A DNA stretch of 64,000 nt from Podarcis raffonei (lineage: Eukaryota > Chordata > Lepidosauria > Squamata > Lacertidae), in assembly GCF_027172205.1 (NCBI RefSeq), contig NC_070603.1:6126501-6190500 (forward strand). The letters are read 5' to 3'. Position 1 is the stretch's first letter; each line of letters begins with the position of its first letter. This document shows positions 63,556 to 64,000 of the stretch, in pieces. The position numbers were made by a program, and so were the translations under genes. The notes beneath the pieces were generated by a model that had not been told where the DNA came from, searched no databases, and saw nothing but the letters and a program-made list of their open reading frames with translations.

Positions 63556-63905
63556 TAGGTAATGGTGTGATTTCCACTATATGTTCCCTCTTATTAAAAC
63601 TCCAATTTTCTCCCCTCTCCTCACTGAAAACAGTCTGGGAGACAGTCTGTATCTGCCACCATCTGGGACAACACCCTGAAGTTAGTGCAGCGACATCGTT
63701 TAACCCTGGTGCGATTGGCCCAAATAATTAGATGTTCCCCTCTGCGATGAAGGGGGTGTCTTGACAGGGGAACTTACTTGTACATGTGTTGGAACTGCAA
63801 ATTTGCCAATTAATTTTTGTTTATTTTCAAATTTATAGTGCATCAAAACCAAATTGATTAATTTAAAACAAATTTTTCAAAACTGGTTTCCCAGACTCTC
63901 AGATA

Positions 63906-64000
63906 TACCGTATTTTTCGCTCTATAACACGCACCCAACCATAACACGCACGTAGTTTTTAGAGGAGGAAAATCCGTTGGCATGCCACCCATAGGCATTC
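63906..64000 (+). mobile_element. CCGTATTTTTCGC-type MITE, cut by the window edge
   Basis: ATACCGTATTTTTCGCTC, AACACGCACCCAACCATAAC, GTAGTTTTTAGAGGAGG. Confidence 0.75.

Overview
The window is nuclear DNA of a squamate reptile (lizard or snake; I cannot name the species). Spliced vertebrate genes with long introns sit in a dense background of repeats typical of squamates: a tRNA-derived SINE family ending in ACCTTT-type tails (Sauria-SINE-like, 12 copies), BovB (RTE) LINEs, L1, CR1, L2 and other LINE pieces, mariner/Tigger-like and hAT-like MITEs, and a chromodomain-bearing Ty3/Gypsy element. Gene order NACA - PRIM1 - HSD17B6-like matches the human 12q13 order NACA-PRIM1-HSD17B6.

Region by region. 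Positions 1-10,200 hold the 5' part of NACA on the minus strand: a CpG-island promoter and exon 1 near 10.15 kb, the start-codon exon at 8.5 kb, two small in-frame cassette exons (5.6 and 3.6 kb) and at least 2,480 bp of the giant Pro/Ala/Val-rich exon of the muscle isoform skNAC, open to the window edge. The universal NAC-domain exons lie beyond the left edge. Positions 10.3-15.2 kb are intergenic and repeat-filled, with a clean solo LTR at 13,916-14,153. PRIM1 (DNA primase catalytic subunit) occupies 15.2-35.7 kb on the minus strand. All 13 coding exons can be read, phases agree throughout, and they give a 425-residue protein. Intron 7 is a textbook minor-spliceosome (U12) AT-AC intron. Positions 35.8-46.4 kb are intergenic: an L1 inside a BovB, a GC-rich hAT-like element, a processed HUS1 pseudogene interrupted by two later insertions, another BovB, and CR1-like LINE pieces. 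A four-exon SDR9C-family gene, best matched to HSD17B6, lies on the plus strand at 46,457-50,631 (316 residues). Positions 50.6-64 kb have no host gene I can support. This stretch holds a Russian-doll insertion (MITE, then an ORF1-only L1, then a Gypsy element that looks whole) at 51.9-59.5 kb, and an R4/Vingi-like LINE at 61.3-62.6 kb.

NACA acts at the ribosome (and, as skNAC, in muscle transcription), PRIM1 starts DNA synthesis with polymerase alpha, and the HSD17B6-like enzyme oxidises steroids or retinoids at the ER. They share a neighbourhood, not a pathway. I found no CRISPR, operon or other prokaryote-type system, and no convincing wholly new gene. The most useful observations are the PRIM1 U12 intron, the skNAC cassette exons, the ORF1-only L1, the nested insertions, the HUS1 retropseudogene, the tRNA-Ile/CR1 chimeric SINE, and an inverted MITE pair inside an intron of the SDR gene.
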